Positions 56,365-64,000 of a stretch of DNA of 64,000 nucleotides are shown here, piece by piece; the stretch's first letter is position 1, and every line of letters starts with the position of its first letter. The position numbers were made by a program, and so were the translations under genes. Origin of the DNA: Nocardioides marinus (lineage in GTDB: Bacteria; Pseudomonadota; Alphaproteobacteria; Rhodobacterales; Rhodobacteraceae); contig JAHVJD010000001.1 of the NCBI GenBank assembly GCA_019801415.1, positions 62,001 through 126,000 on the forward strand. Direction: 5' to 3'. Below the pieces are notes generated by a model. The model was not told the origin of the DNA, did not search any database, and worked only from the letters and a program-made list of their open reading frames with translations.

Positions 56365-56835
56365 ATGAGCCTTACGCATTTTGACGCCAAGGGCGACGCC
56401 CATATGGTCGATGTCTCCGACAAGGAAGTAACCGCGCGGATCGCCACCGCCGAGGGCTATGTCAGCATGGCCCCGGCGACCTATGACATCATCGCGGAAG
56501 GCCGCGCCAAGAAGGGTGACGTCCTCTCCGTGGCGCGCCTCGCCGGTATCATGGGGGCAAAGAAAACGCCCGACCTGATCCCGCTCTGCCACCCGCTGCC
56601 CGTCACCAGGGTCGCGGTTGACCTGACCCTTGACCCCGACCTGCCTGGGGTGCGCATTACCGCCACCGTCAAGACCACCGGACAGACCGGCGTCGAGATG
56701 GAAGCACTCACCGCGGTTTCCACCGCAGCGCTGACCGTTTACGACATGACCAAGGCCGTGGACAAGGCGATGCAAATCGGCGGCATCCGCGTCACGCTAA
56801 AAGATGGCGGAAAATCAGGCAGGTATGAGGCTTAA
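56365..56835 (+). CDS. moaC: Cyclic pyranopterin monophosphate synthase MoaC
   Basis: 156 residues with [25 protein letters not shown] at the start and the active-site [13 protein letters not shown] and [26 protein letters not shown] segments. It carries out the second step of molybdenum-cofactor synthesis, working with MoaA, which is not in this window. Its end is immediately followed by moeA. Confidence 0.95.
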   Translation: MSLTHFDAKGDAHMVDVSDKEVTARIATAEGYVSMAPATYDIIAEGRAKKGDVLSVARLAGIMGAKKTPDLIPLCHPLPVTRVAVDLTLDPDLPGVRITATVKTTGQTGVEMEALTAVSTAALTVYDMTKAVDKAMQIGGIRVTLKDGGKSGRYEA

Positions 56836-58008
56836 ATGATCTCGGTCGACGACGCGCGCACACAACTCCTGGCGCTGGTTCGCCAGCTCGAGGCAGAGAC
56901 CGTACCCCTCGCCGAGGCCGCGGGCCGGGTGCTCGCACAGGATGTTGTGGCACGTCGTGACCAGCCTCCCTTCTCGGCCTCAGCCATGGATGGCTACGCC
57001 GTCAACGCCGCCGAGGTCGAGCGTCACGCCATGTTCAAGGTGATCGGCGAAGCCGCCGCCGGTCACGGTTTCCAGGGACGTGTCGGCGCCGGCCAGGCGG
57101 TGCGGATCTTCACCGGCGCGCCGGTCCCGGACGGCGCAAGTTCCGTTGTCATCCAGGAGGATGTGAGCCGCACCGGTGATCTCATCACCATCACCTCCGA
57201 ACCCGGTGCGAACAGCAACATTCGCCCCCGCGGAGGCGATTTCATTGCCGGGCAGACGGTATCGTCGCCCCGGCGTCTGACCGCCGCCGATATCGCCTTG
57301 CTGGCTGCGATGAACATTCCATCCGTCCCGGTGACTCGCCGCCCCGAGGTTGCGCTGATCTCGACCGGCGATGAACTGGTGATGCCGGGTGATACCCCGG
57401 AAGCCGATCAAATCATCGTTTCCAACACCTTCGGACTGAAAGCGATGCTCGACGGGCTGGGCGCACGTGCGCGGATCCTGCCGATTGCACGCGACACCAG
57501 GAGCGCCCTGCGCACCGCGTTCGAACTGGCGGAGGGCGCAGACCTGGTGGTTACCATCGGAGGAGCCTCTGTCGGCGATCATGATCTTGTCGCGGATGTG
57601 GCCGCGGACCTCGGGTTGCAGCGATCCTTCTACAAGGTGGCGATGCGCCCCGGCAAGCCCCTGATGGCTGGCCGCCTGAACACCGCCGCCATGGTCGGCC
57701 TGCCCGGCAACCCGGTCTCGGCCATGGTCTGTGGCCATGTGTTTCTGGCGCCGATGATCCGCGCCATGCTGGGATTGCCCACGACCGAACCTGCGTTCCA
57801 AACAGCCCGATTGGCCAAGGCGCTGCCTGCCAACGGCCCGCGCGAGCATTACATGCGCGCGCAGCTTGACGCCGAGGGGTTGCAGGCTTTCGATAACCAG
57901 GACAGCTCTCTTTTGACCGTCCTCGCCAAGGCCAACGCCCTTCTCGTCCGCCCGCCGCATGACCCGGCGCGCAGCGTCGGCGAAATGGTCCGTTACCTCC
58001 CCATCTGA
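56836..58008 (+). CDS. moeA: Molybdopterin molybdenumtransferase MoeA
   Basis: 390 residues. Domains I-IV are recognisable: [34 protein letters not shown], then the MoaB-like domain with [16 protein letters not shown] and [14 protein letters not shown], and a C-terminal barrel following [13 protein letters not shown]. It inserts molybdate into the pterin, making the cofactor needed by the molybdenum hydroxylase at 5.6-8.4 kb among others. Its start adjoins the moaC stop directly. Confidence 0.94.
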   Translation: MISVDDARTQLLALVRQLEAETVPLAEAAGRVLAQDVVARRDQPPFSASAMDGYAVNAAEVERHAMFKVIGEAAAGHGFQGRVGAGQAVRIFTGAPVPDGASSVVIQEDVSRTGDLITITSEPGANSNIRPRGGDFIAGQTVSSPRRLTAADIALLAAMNIPSVPVTRRPEVALISTGDELVMPGDTPEADQIIVSNTFGLKAMLDGLGARARILPIARDTRSALRTAFELAEGADLVVTIGGASVGDHDLVADVAADLGLQRSFYKVAMRPGKPLMAGRLNTAAMVGLPGNPVSAMVCGHVFLAPMIRAMLGLPTTEPAFQTARLAKALPANGPREHYMRAQLDAEGLQAFDNQDSSLLTVLAKANALLVRPPHDPARSVGEMVRYLPI

Positions 58009-58096
58009 CCCGCGCGTTCACCGCCGCCGAGCTCCTGCGTCTGGTTCTATCGGGCTCCTGTGTTGCCCGTATGTTCGTCAACCTGCGGCGGAGCGG

Positions 58097-58125
58097 TTGA
58101 CACAAAACGGGAACATGAATAGAAC
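58097..58125 (+). promoter_or_regulatory. lexA promoter with overlapping SOS box
   Basis: TTGACA (58097-58102) and TAGAAC (58120-58125), 17 bases apart, form a sigma-70-like promoter. GAAC at 58111 and 58122, separated by seven bases, read as GTTC-N7-GTTC on the other strand: the direct-repeat LexA operator of Rhodobacter-type alphaproteobacteria. The box overlaps the -10 element, giving simple autorepression. Confidence 0.8.
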
Positions 58126-58162
58126 AAAAGAAAACAGGACCCACGCCGCGGAGGGAGCAACG

Positions 58163-58879
58163 ATGCTCACGAAAAAACAGCTGGATTTGCTCGAATTCAT
58201 TCACAAACGCCTGCAACGGGACGGCGTGCCACCCAGTTTTGACGAGATGAAGGTCGCGCTGGATCTGCGCTCCAAATCGGGCATCCACCGGCTGATTACG
58301 GCTTTGGAGGAACGCGGCTTCATCCGCCGTCTGGCCCACCGGGCCCGCGCAATCGAGATTCTGCGCCTGCCTGAAAGCCTCGGCGGCGGCTCGGAACCGA
58401 AAAATGCCGGGACCGAGGCGCAAGGATTTTCCCCGACCGTGATCGAGGGCGGACAGGACCGCGCGCCTGCCCGCACATCGGCGCGGCACAGTTCGGCGGT
58501 GGAATTGCCGGTGATGGGCCGCATTGCCGCGGGCGTCCCGATCGAGGCTATCAGCCAGGTGTCACATCAGGTCACGGTCCCCGGCGGCATGATTTCCCCG
58601 AACGGCCAGCATTTCGCGCTGGAAGTAAAGGGCGACTCGATGATCGAAGCCGGGATCAACAACGGTGATATCGTTGTCATCCGCGAGACCGAGGCCGCGG
58701 ACGACGGTGATATTGTCGTGGCGCTGGTGGAAGGTCACGAAGCGACCCTGAAACGATATCACCGTGAGGGCAGCATCATCGCGCTGGAAGCCGCGAACCC
58801 GGCCTATGAGACCCGCCGCTATCCCGAAGAGCAGGTCCGCATCCAGGGGCTTCTGGTTGGCCTGATCCGAACTTACTGA
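58163..58879 (+). CDS. lexA: SOS repressor LexA
   Basis: 238 residues. The winged helix-turn-helix (about 1-65, [34 protein letters not shown]) is followed by a linker and the S24 self-cleavage domain: cleavage bond A123-G124 in [10 protein letters not shown], nucleophile S159 in GDSMIEAGI and general base K197 in EATLKRYH. RecA-stimulated cleavage would release its targets. It has its own SOS-controlled promoter but lies directly after moeA. GGAGGGA precedes the ATG. Confidence 0.96.
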   Translation: MLTKKQLDLLEFIHKRLQRDGVPPSFDEMKVALDLRSKSGIHRLITALEERGFIRRLAHRARAIEILRLPESLGGGSEPKNAGTEAQGFSPTVIEGGQDRAPARTSARHSSAVELPVMGRIAAGVPIEAISQVSHQVTVPGGMISPNGQHFALEVKGDSMIEAGINNGDIVVIRETEAADDGDIVVALVEGHEATLKRYHREGSIIALEAANPAYETRRYPEEQVRIQGLLVGLIRTY

Positions 58880-58969
58880 GAACTTGTTTCGCAACGGCAG
58901 GAAGTGACGCCGTTCACCTGCACCGGTCAGGAACAGGTTTCGACGACCCGGTAGAGGCCGTCCGACGTC

Positions 58970-61042
58970 TCATCTTGGTTCAGCCCCCAAAATTTCCCGC
59001 AAGCGCCGCACCTCGGCGCTTTCGGGTTGCCACTGCGTCCACAGCCGCGCGCCGGATAGGCTGCGCGCGGTTTGCAGCCGTCCCTCGGCATCGAGGGCAA
59101 TACTGCCGGTCTGGCGCATCACCCTTGGATGCAGCACCAGGCAGTCCGCCCCACCGCCGCTCTCGGGTTCCACCGTGGTGACGACGATATCACGGTCATC
59201 GCAATCCGTTACGGACGCCAACTTTCGCTTCCCCGGCGCATGCCGCACACGCAGTCCCGCGCGCTGCCAGACCGGCAGCCCGTTCATTTTTTCCGACCAA
59301 CGCGTCGCGGCCTCTGCCTGCGATGCGGCATCGCCATCATTTTCCAGCCAGATCCCAGCCGTGAACCCTTGCCCTTTGGCACGGGACAGCGCGCGGCCCT
59401 CAGGAGCCATCACACCGACCAGCCCTCCGCTGTCCGCGATCAGCAAAATGGGCCGACCGGCCGAAGGCCAGCACAGCAAGGCGATGACGGCGGGCAGAAC
59501 GCCCAGAAGGCGCAGTCGCCCTTGCCAGAGGATCGCAACAAGCATGCCTGCGGTAAACACCGGAAGCATCCAGCCGCCGGGCGCTGAAACCTGTGAGATC
59601 GCGCCCTCCAGCGCCGCGACCTGTTCGGCAACCGTCAAAATCCACTCCAGCCCCAATTTCATCGGCGCCAGGCCGACGATCTCGAGCCCAAGGGGCGCCA
59701 GGCACAGCGCCAACACCGCTGCCGGAACAACCACCATCCCCATCACGGGAACCGCCAGAAGGTTCGCCAAAAGCCCGTAATGCGGCACCATGTTGAAATG
59801 CGCTGCGGCAAATGGGGCCGTCGCCGCCCCTGCCACGGCCGACGAAATCAGCAGCGCCACAAGCGGACGACACCAACCAGGTCCCAGCGGCACAGCGCCC
59901 TGGCGCAAGGCGTCAAAGGCGGCCACCAGCGCCGTCGTTGCCGCAAAGCTCATCTGAAAGCCGGGGCTCAGCAAACTCTCGGGGCGTCGCACCAGCACGA
60001 TCACCGCAGCCAGCGCAACCGCGCGCAGTGTAATCGCGCGCCGGTCCAGCAACACGGCCCCGAACATCACGGAGACCATGATGAACGCACGCTCCGTCGC
60101 GACATATCCGCCGGACAGCACCAGATAGCCAAACCCCGCCAACAAGGCTGCTCCCGCAGCCAGTTTCTTGACCGGCCAGCGGGGACCGATCCAGGGCAGC
60201 AGGCAAAGGATCTGGCGGATGGCGGCAAATATGAAGCCGGTCAACAGCCCCATGTGCAGGCCCGAAATTGCCAGCAGGTGGGCAAGGTTGCTACGCCGCA
60301 GGTTTTCGAGGCTTTGTCGGTCAACGTTGCTGCGGTCACCCACGACGATCGCGGCGGCAAAGCCCGCCGCCCTGCCGTCCATCCCGCGCATCAGGAACTC
60401 GGATACCCGCCGCCGCAGTTTCGCCACCGCCAAATGATCGGTGCCCGCTTCTGCCAGCAGGATTGGCGCACGCGTGTAGCCAAGTGCACCCAACTGCAAA
60501 AACCACGCATGGCGACGAAAGTCGAAGCCCCCGGGTTCGCTTGGCCCCTGTGGCGGCAAGAGATGGGCGGTCGTCATCACGCGCGCGCCAGGCTCGGGTA
60601 TCCGCTCAGCGGTCTTCAGCGAAATCCGCACCCGCGCAGGGGTGCGCGCGGGGGCAACTCCGGAGAGCCGCACATCCTCAAGCGTCAGCCTGACCGCATC
60701 GGTGGGCGAGCGGTCCACGGACACCAACCGCCCCTCCACGGGGCCGTAGTAGCGAAAATCCAGAACCGGGGCTGCCACCAGATGGGCACGCGCGGCCGCC
60801 AGGCACAGACCTGCGGCGACCAGCATCGGCGCCCAGGACAAAAAGGCAAAGCCCGCCCGGCAGCAGGCGACCACGCACAACACCACCGACAGCCCGGCAA
60901 CCGCGGCCAGGTGGACCATGTCCGGTTCGACAGGCAAGGTGAAATAGATCCCGATCCCGGTGCCGAGAAACACCGGGCTCCACGGGAACAGATGCCCCCG
61001 CTGCGCGTTCAGCTGATCGGTGATCGCCGACATCGCTCGCAT
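58970..61042 (-). CDS. comEC: ComEC/Rec2-family DNA-uptake channel protein
   Basis: 690 residues from the chosen ATG. N-terminal helices and a DUF4131-type region are followed by the competence domain (about 225-500) with the diagnostic LRRSNLAHLLAISGLHMGLLTGF. The C-terminal portion corresponds in place to the metallo-beta-lactamase domain of Bacillus ComEC, but the HxHxDH motif is absent, so it is probably only a truncated or degenerate remnant. It should move single-stranded DNA across the inner membrane. The start is uncertain among two or three ATGs, and 61042 follows a GGGGGG stretch. Convergent with lexA, divergent from gltX. Confidence 0.85.
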   Translation of the reverse strand: MRAMSAITDQLNAQRGHLFPWSPVFLGTGIGIYFTLPVEPDMVHLAAVAGLSVVLCVVACCRAGFAFLSWAPMLVAAGLCLAAARAHLVAAPVLDFRYYGPVEGRLVSVDRSPTDAVRLTLEDVRLSGVAPARTPARVRISLKTAERIPEPGARVMTTAHLLPPQGPSEPGGFDFRRHAWFLQLGALGYTRAPILLAEAGTDHLAVAKLRRRVSEFLMRGMDGRAAGFAAAIVVGDRSNVDRQSLENLRRSNLAHLLAISGLHMGLLTGFIFAAIRQILCLLPWIGPRWPVKKLAAGAALLAGFGYLVLSGGYVATERAFIMVSVMFGAVLLDRRAITLRAVALAAVIVLVRRPESLLSPGFQMSFAATTALVAAFDALRQGAVPLGPGWCRPLVALLISSAVAGAATAPFAAAHFNMVPHYGLLANLLAVPVMGMVVVPAAVLALCLAPLGLEIVGLAPMKLGLEWILTVAEQVAALEGAISQVSAPGGWMLPVFTAGMLVAILWQGRLRLLGVLPAVIALLCWPSAGRPILLIADSGGLVGVMAPEGRALSRAKGQGFTAGIWLENDGDAASQAEAATRWSEKMNGLPVWQRAGLRVRHAPGKRKLASVTDCDDRDIVVTTVEPESGGGADCLVLHPRVMRQTGSIALDAEGRLQTARSLSGARLWTQWQPESAEVRRLREILGAEPR

Positions 61043-61121
61043 GCTTGCCCCCCGCCTTCTGGCCCGGTAGACAGGCGACAACTCTATGCCTCTGATGGTT
61101 TCCAAAAGGTAAATCCCGCAC

Positions 61122-62522
61122 ATGACCAAACCGGTTGTCACCCGTTTCGCCCCCTCGCCCACCGGCTTTCTGCACATCGGCGGTGCCCGCACCGCGCTGT
61201 TCAACTGGCTCTACGCTCGGGGCCGCGGCGGCAAGTTCCTGCTGCGCATTGAGGACACCGACCGTGAACGCTCCACCCCGGAGGCCACCGAGGCCATCCT
61301 GCAAGGCATGCAGTGGTTGGGGCTGGACCATGACGGTGAGGTCATCAGCCAGTTCGCCCGCGCCGATCGGCACGCCGAGGTGGCGCACCAGCTGCTGGCA
61401 GAAGGCAAGGCCTACAAATGCTTTGCGACCCAGGACGAAATCGCAGCCTTCCGTGAACAGGCCAAGGCCGAAGGCAAGTCGACCCTCTATCGCTCGCCCT
61501 GGCGCGACGCCGACCCGTCCACCCATCCCGATGCCCCCTACGTGGTGCGCATCAAGGCGCCGCAGGACGGCGTTACCGTCATCAAGGATGAGGTGCAGGG
61601 CGATGTGACCATCCGCAACGACCAGCTCGACGACATGATCCTGCTGCGCTCCGACGGCACCCCGGTCTATATGCTGGCCGTGGTTGTCGACGACCACGAC
61701 ATGGGCGTGACCCATGTGATCCGCGGCGACGACCACCTGAACAATGCCGCCCGCCAGATGATGATCTACGAGGCAATGGGCTGGGACGTTCCGGTCTGGG
61801 CCCATATCCCGCTGATCCACGGCCCTGATGGCAAAAAGCTGTCCAAGCGCCACGGCGCGCTGGGAGCGCAGGAATACCAGGCCATGGGTTATCCCGCGGC
61901 GGGCATGCGCAATTACCTTGCCCGGTTGGGCTGGAGCCACGGTGACGACGAATTCTTCACCGACGAGCAGGCCCGTGACTGGTTTGATTTCGATGGCATC
62001 GGCAAAAGCCCGGCGCGTTTTGACACCAAGAAGCTGGAAAACCTGTGTGGCCAGCACATCGCCGTTAGCGATGATGCCGCGCTGCGGCAGGAAATTACCG
62101 CCTACCTGGCCGCCGCCGGATTGCCGCCGCTGACTGACGTACAGTCACAAGGTCTTGAATCTGCGATGTATTGCCTCAAAGATCGGGCACGGACCTTCCC
62201 TGAACTGCTTGAAAAAGCGCATTTTGTACTGGCTTCACGCCCAATTGACCGGGATGAGAAGGCAGAAAAGGCGCTGGCGGCTGTATCCGATGGTATACTG
62301 GAAGAATTGACGCCGCAGTTGCAAAATGCTAGCTGGGTCCGTGACGATCTGGAGGCGCTTCTGAACGCATTTGCAGAAGCACATGATACCAAGTTCGGCA
62401 AGCTGGCTGCCCCTTTACGGGCCGTGCTCGCAGGCCGGGCGGTAACGCCTTCGGTGTTCGACATGATGCTGATTCTGGGCCGTGAGGAAACCCTCGCCCG
62501 GCTCGCTGACGCCACGGGCTGA
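61122..62522 (+). CDS. gltX: Glutamate--tRNA ligase
   Basis: 466 residues. The class I signature is complete: [18 protein letters not shown] with the HIGH-equivalent at 18-21, and [11 protein letters not shown] at about 240. The discriminating Glu/Asp-recognition loop and C-terminal anticodon-binding helical domain are present. It makes Glu-tRNA for translation and for heme or bacteriochlorophyll precursors. Alphaproteobacteria often have two GltX copies, one of which charges tRNA-Gln; which one this is cannot be said here. Confidence 0.94.
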   Translation: MTKPVVTRFAPSPTGFLHIGGARTALFNWLYARGRGGKFLLRIEDTDRERSTPEATEAILQGMQWLGLDHDGEVISQFARADRHAEVAHQLLAEGKAYKCFATQDEIAAFREQAKAEGKSTLYRSPWRDADPSTHPDAPYVVRIKAPQDGVTVIKDEVQGDVTIRNDQLDDMILLRSDGTPVYMLAVVVDDHDMGVTHVIRGDDHLNNAARQMMIYEAMGWDVPVWAHIPLIHGPDGKKLSKRHGALGAQEYQAMGYPAAGMRNYLARLGWSHGDDEFFTDEQARDWFDFDGIGKSPARFDTKKLENLCGQHIAVSDDAALRQEITAYLAAAGLPPLTDVQSQGLESAMYCLKDRARTFPELLEKAHFVLASRPIDRDEKAEKALAAVSDGILEELTPQLQNASWVRDDLEALLNAFAEAHDTKFGKLAAPLRAVLAGRAVTPSVFDMMLILGREETLARLADATG

Positions 62523-62602
62523 CCCCGGTCTTCACTCTCGGGTAAGCCCTTTATTGATACGACAAGCCCTGCGCGACACAGCGCAGGCGCTGCCCTGCAC
62601 AT

Positions 62603-62622
62603 CTCCGCCGCTTTCGGCGGAG
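62603..62622 (+). promoter_or_regulatory. leader hairpin before gltA
   Basis: CTCCGCCG / CGGCGGAG with a CTTT loop, 28 bases before the gltA ATG and without a T-run. It may stabilise the gltA leader or act as a weak terminator for gltX. Confidence 0.45.
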
Positions 62623-62650
62623 GTCGTGCCTGCAACAGGAAGGGACATCT

Positions 62651-63946
62651 ATGACCGAGACCAAGAAATCTGCCACGCTCAGCCTGGATGGCAAAACATA
62701 CGAGCTGCCCATTTTCTCTCCAACGGCCGGGCCAGATGTCCTCGACATCCGCAAGCTCTACGCGCAGGCCGGCGTGTTCACCTACGACCCGGGCTTCACC
62801 TCCACTGCCAGCTGCGACAGCACCATCACCTATATCGATGGCAACGAGGGCATTCTGCTGCACCGCGGTTACCCGATCGACCAGCTGGCCAGCAAGTCGC
62901 ACTACCTGGAGGTCTGCTACCTGCTGCTCTACGGTGAACTGCCGACCGCGACCCAGCTTGAGGATTTCGAGACCCGTGTGACCCGTCACACGATGGTGCA
63001 CGAGCAGATGCACAACTTCTTCCGCGGCTTCCGCCGCGACGCGCACCCGATGGCGACCCTGGTAGGCGTGGTCGGCGCAATGTCCGCCTTCTACCACGAC
63101 TCCACCGACATCTCGGATCCCTGGCAGCGCGAAGTGGCTGCAATCCGTCTGATCGCAAAGCTGCCGACGATTGCGGCGATGGCGTATAAATACTCGATCG
63201 GTCAGCCCTTCGTGTACCCGCGCAACGATCTGGATTACGCCGCGAACTTCCTGCATATGTGCTTCTCGGTCCCGGCCGAGGATTACAACGTCAACCCGAT
63301 CCTCAGCCGCGCAATGGACCGGATCTTCACCCTGCACGCGGATCACGAGCAGAACGCCTCGACCTCGACCGTGCGTCTGGCCTCGTCCTCGGGTGCGAAC
63401 CCGTTTGCCTGTATCGCGGCCGGCATTGCCTGCCTTTGGGGTCCGGCCCACGGTGGCGCCAACCAGGCCTGCCTGGAAATGCTCAAGGAGATCGGCTCGG
63501 TCGATCGCATCCCCGAGTTCATCGCCCGCGCCAAGGACAAGAACGACCCGTTCCGCCTGATGGGCTTTGGCCACCGCGTCTACAAGAACACCGACCCCCG
63601 CGCCAAGGTGCTGAAGCAATCCGCGGACGAGGTGCTGGAACTGCTGGGCGTCGAAGACAACCCGCTGCTGCAGGTTGCCAAGGAACTGGAGCGCACCGCG
63701 CTGAACGACCCCTACTTCATCGAGAAGAAGCTGTTCCCGAACGTCGACTTCTACTCGGGCATCATCCTCGAGGCGATGGGCTTCCCGACCTCGATGTTCA
63801 CCCCGATCTTCGCGCTGTCGCGCACCGTCGGCTGGATCTCCCAGTGGAAGGAAATGATCGCGGACCCACAGAACAAGATCGGTCGCCCGCGCCAGCTGTA
63901 CCTGGGCGAGACCGCACGCGACTACGTCGATATCGAAAAGCGCTGA
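62651..63946 (+). CDS. gltA: Citrate synthase (type II, GltA)
   Basis: 431 residues. The catalytic histidines and aspartate are in [14 protein letters not shown] and [17 protein letters not shown], with [15 protein letters not shown] between them. Length and N-terminal beta-domain ([27 protein letters not shown]) match the hexameric, NADH-sensitive proteobacterial type. It condenses oxaloacetate and acetyl-CoA at the entry to the TCA cycle. A strong AGGAAGGGA site precedes the ATG. Confidence 0.96.
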   Translation: MTETKKSATLSLDGKTYELPIFSPTAGPDVLDIRKLYAQAGVFTYDPGFTSTASCDSTITYIDGNEGILLHRGYPIDQLASKSHYLEVCYLLLYGELPTATQLEDFETRVTRHTMVHEQMHNFFRGFRRDAHPMATLVGVVGAMSAFYHDSTDISDPWQREVAAIRLIAKLPTIAAMAYKYSIGQPFVYPRNDLDYAANFLHMCFSVPAEDYNVNPILSRAMDRIFTLHADHEQNASTSTVRLASSSGANPFACIAAGIACLWGPAHGGANQACLEMLKEIGSVDRIPEFIARAKDKNDPFRLMGFGHRVYKNTDPRAKVLKQSADEVLELLGVEDNPLLQVAKELERTALNDPYFIEKKLFPNVDFYSGIILEAMGFPTSMFTPIFALSRTVGWISQWKEMIADPQNKIGRPRQLYLGETARDYVDIEKR

Positions 63947-63969
63947 ATCGCGCCCTTATAGACGATCTG

Positions 63970-63997
63970 AACGCCCCGCTGATTGCGGGGCGTTTTT
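63970..63997 (+). terminator. terminator after gltA
   Basis: AACGCCCCGC / GCGGGGCGTT with a five-base loop and a run of T immediately following on the plus strand. Confidence 0.9.
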
Positions 63998-64000
63998 CAT

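Noticed and set aside
59780-61252. 490-codon open frame opposite comEC overlapping the start of gltX
   Set aside because: Would overlap gltX in another frame and reads as a His/Arg/Gln-rich shadow.
1-64000. CRISPR array, insertion sequence, prophage or integrative element
   Set aside because: No spaced direct repeats, transposase, integrase or phage structural genes were recognised, and neither tRNA gene has a duplicated 3' end nearby.

Overview
The window looks like chromosomal DNA of a marine roseobacter-type alphaproteobacterium (Rhodobacterales). Supporting signs are the high G+C content, the trpG-trpD-trpC-moaC-moeA-lexA gene order, a LexA operator of the GTTC-N7-GTTC type, a B12-dependent ribonucleotide reductase, a TAXI-type TRAP transporter and a DMSP-cleavage cluster. 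I cannot assign a species. No insertion sequence, prophage, CRISPR array or rRNA was seen. Coding density is high and most genes are housekeeping or ordinary metabolic genes.

Region by region: (1) 1-5.6 kb is a dimethylsulfoniopropionate (DMSP) cluster: the start of a BCCT transporter (dddT), the two-domain CoA-transferase/lyase DddD, a GMC alcohol dehydrogenase (DddA type) and a divergent LysR regulator. (2) 5.6-10.2 kb holds a Tat-exported molybdenum hydroxylase pair, a cupin and a second LysR regulator. (3) 10.3-12.6 kb is a one-carbon operon: a MetF-like reductase, a methyl-folate:corrinoid methyltransferase with a basic tail, and a small conserved protein. (4) 12.9-22.3 kb holds ppx/gppA, rlmE, a YihY membrane protein, a cardiolipin synthase, a small potassium channel and an ABC transporter coupled to a secreted lipocalin-like protein. 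(5) 22.3-31.5 kb is transport: a TAXI TRAP system with a coupled UspA protein, then an RND efflux pair.

(6) 31.7-33.5 kb is mtnA plus a class II aldolase, probably a methylthioadenosine salvage shunt. (7) 33.6-38.4 kb has tRNA-Leu, a DedA-like protein, DsbB, then an Lrp-type regulator divergent from an arginase-citrulline hydrolase-ornithine cyclodeaminase operon. (8) 38.6-43.1 kb is nrdJ, a 720-base gene-free region with an 11-bp-phased array of CtrA-like half-sites, and tRNA-Pro. (9) 43.1-49.8 kb holds a double cold-shock protein with DUF192, pdxH, fabI, gpt, an aminotransferase and a PpiD-like chaperone. (10) 49.8-64 kb carries trpE, a long-stalked divergent polysaccharide deacetylase, trpGD-ung-trpC-moaC-moeA, lexA with its SOS box, comEC, gltX and gltA.

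The best candidates for follow-up are the DMSP cluster with a palindrome over the regulator's start codon, the phased CtrA-like array, ung embedded by start-stop overlaps within the trp operon, the mtnA-aldolase pair, and the arginine-rich tail on the corrinoid methyltransferase. Everything here is read by eye from sequence; family assignments rest on motif recognition, not on database searches.
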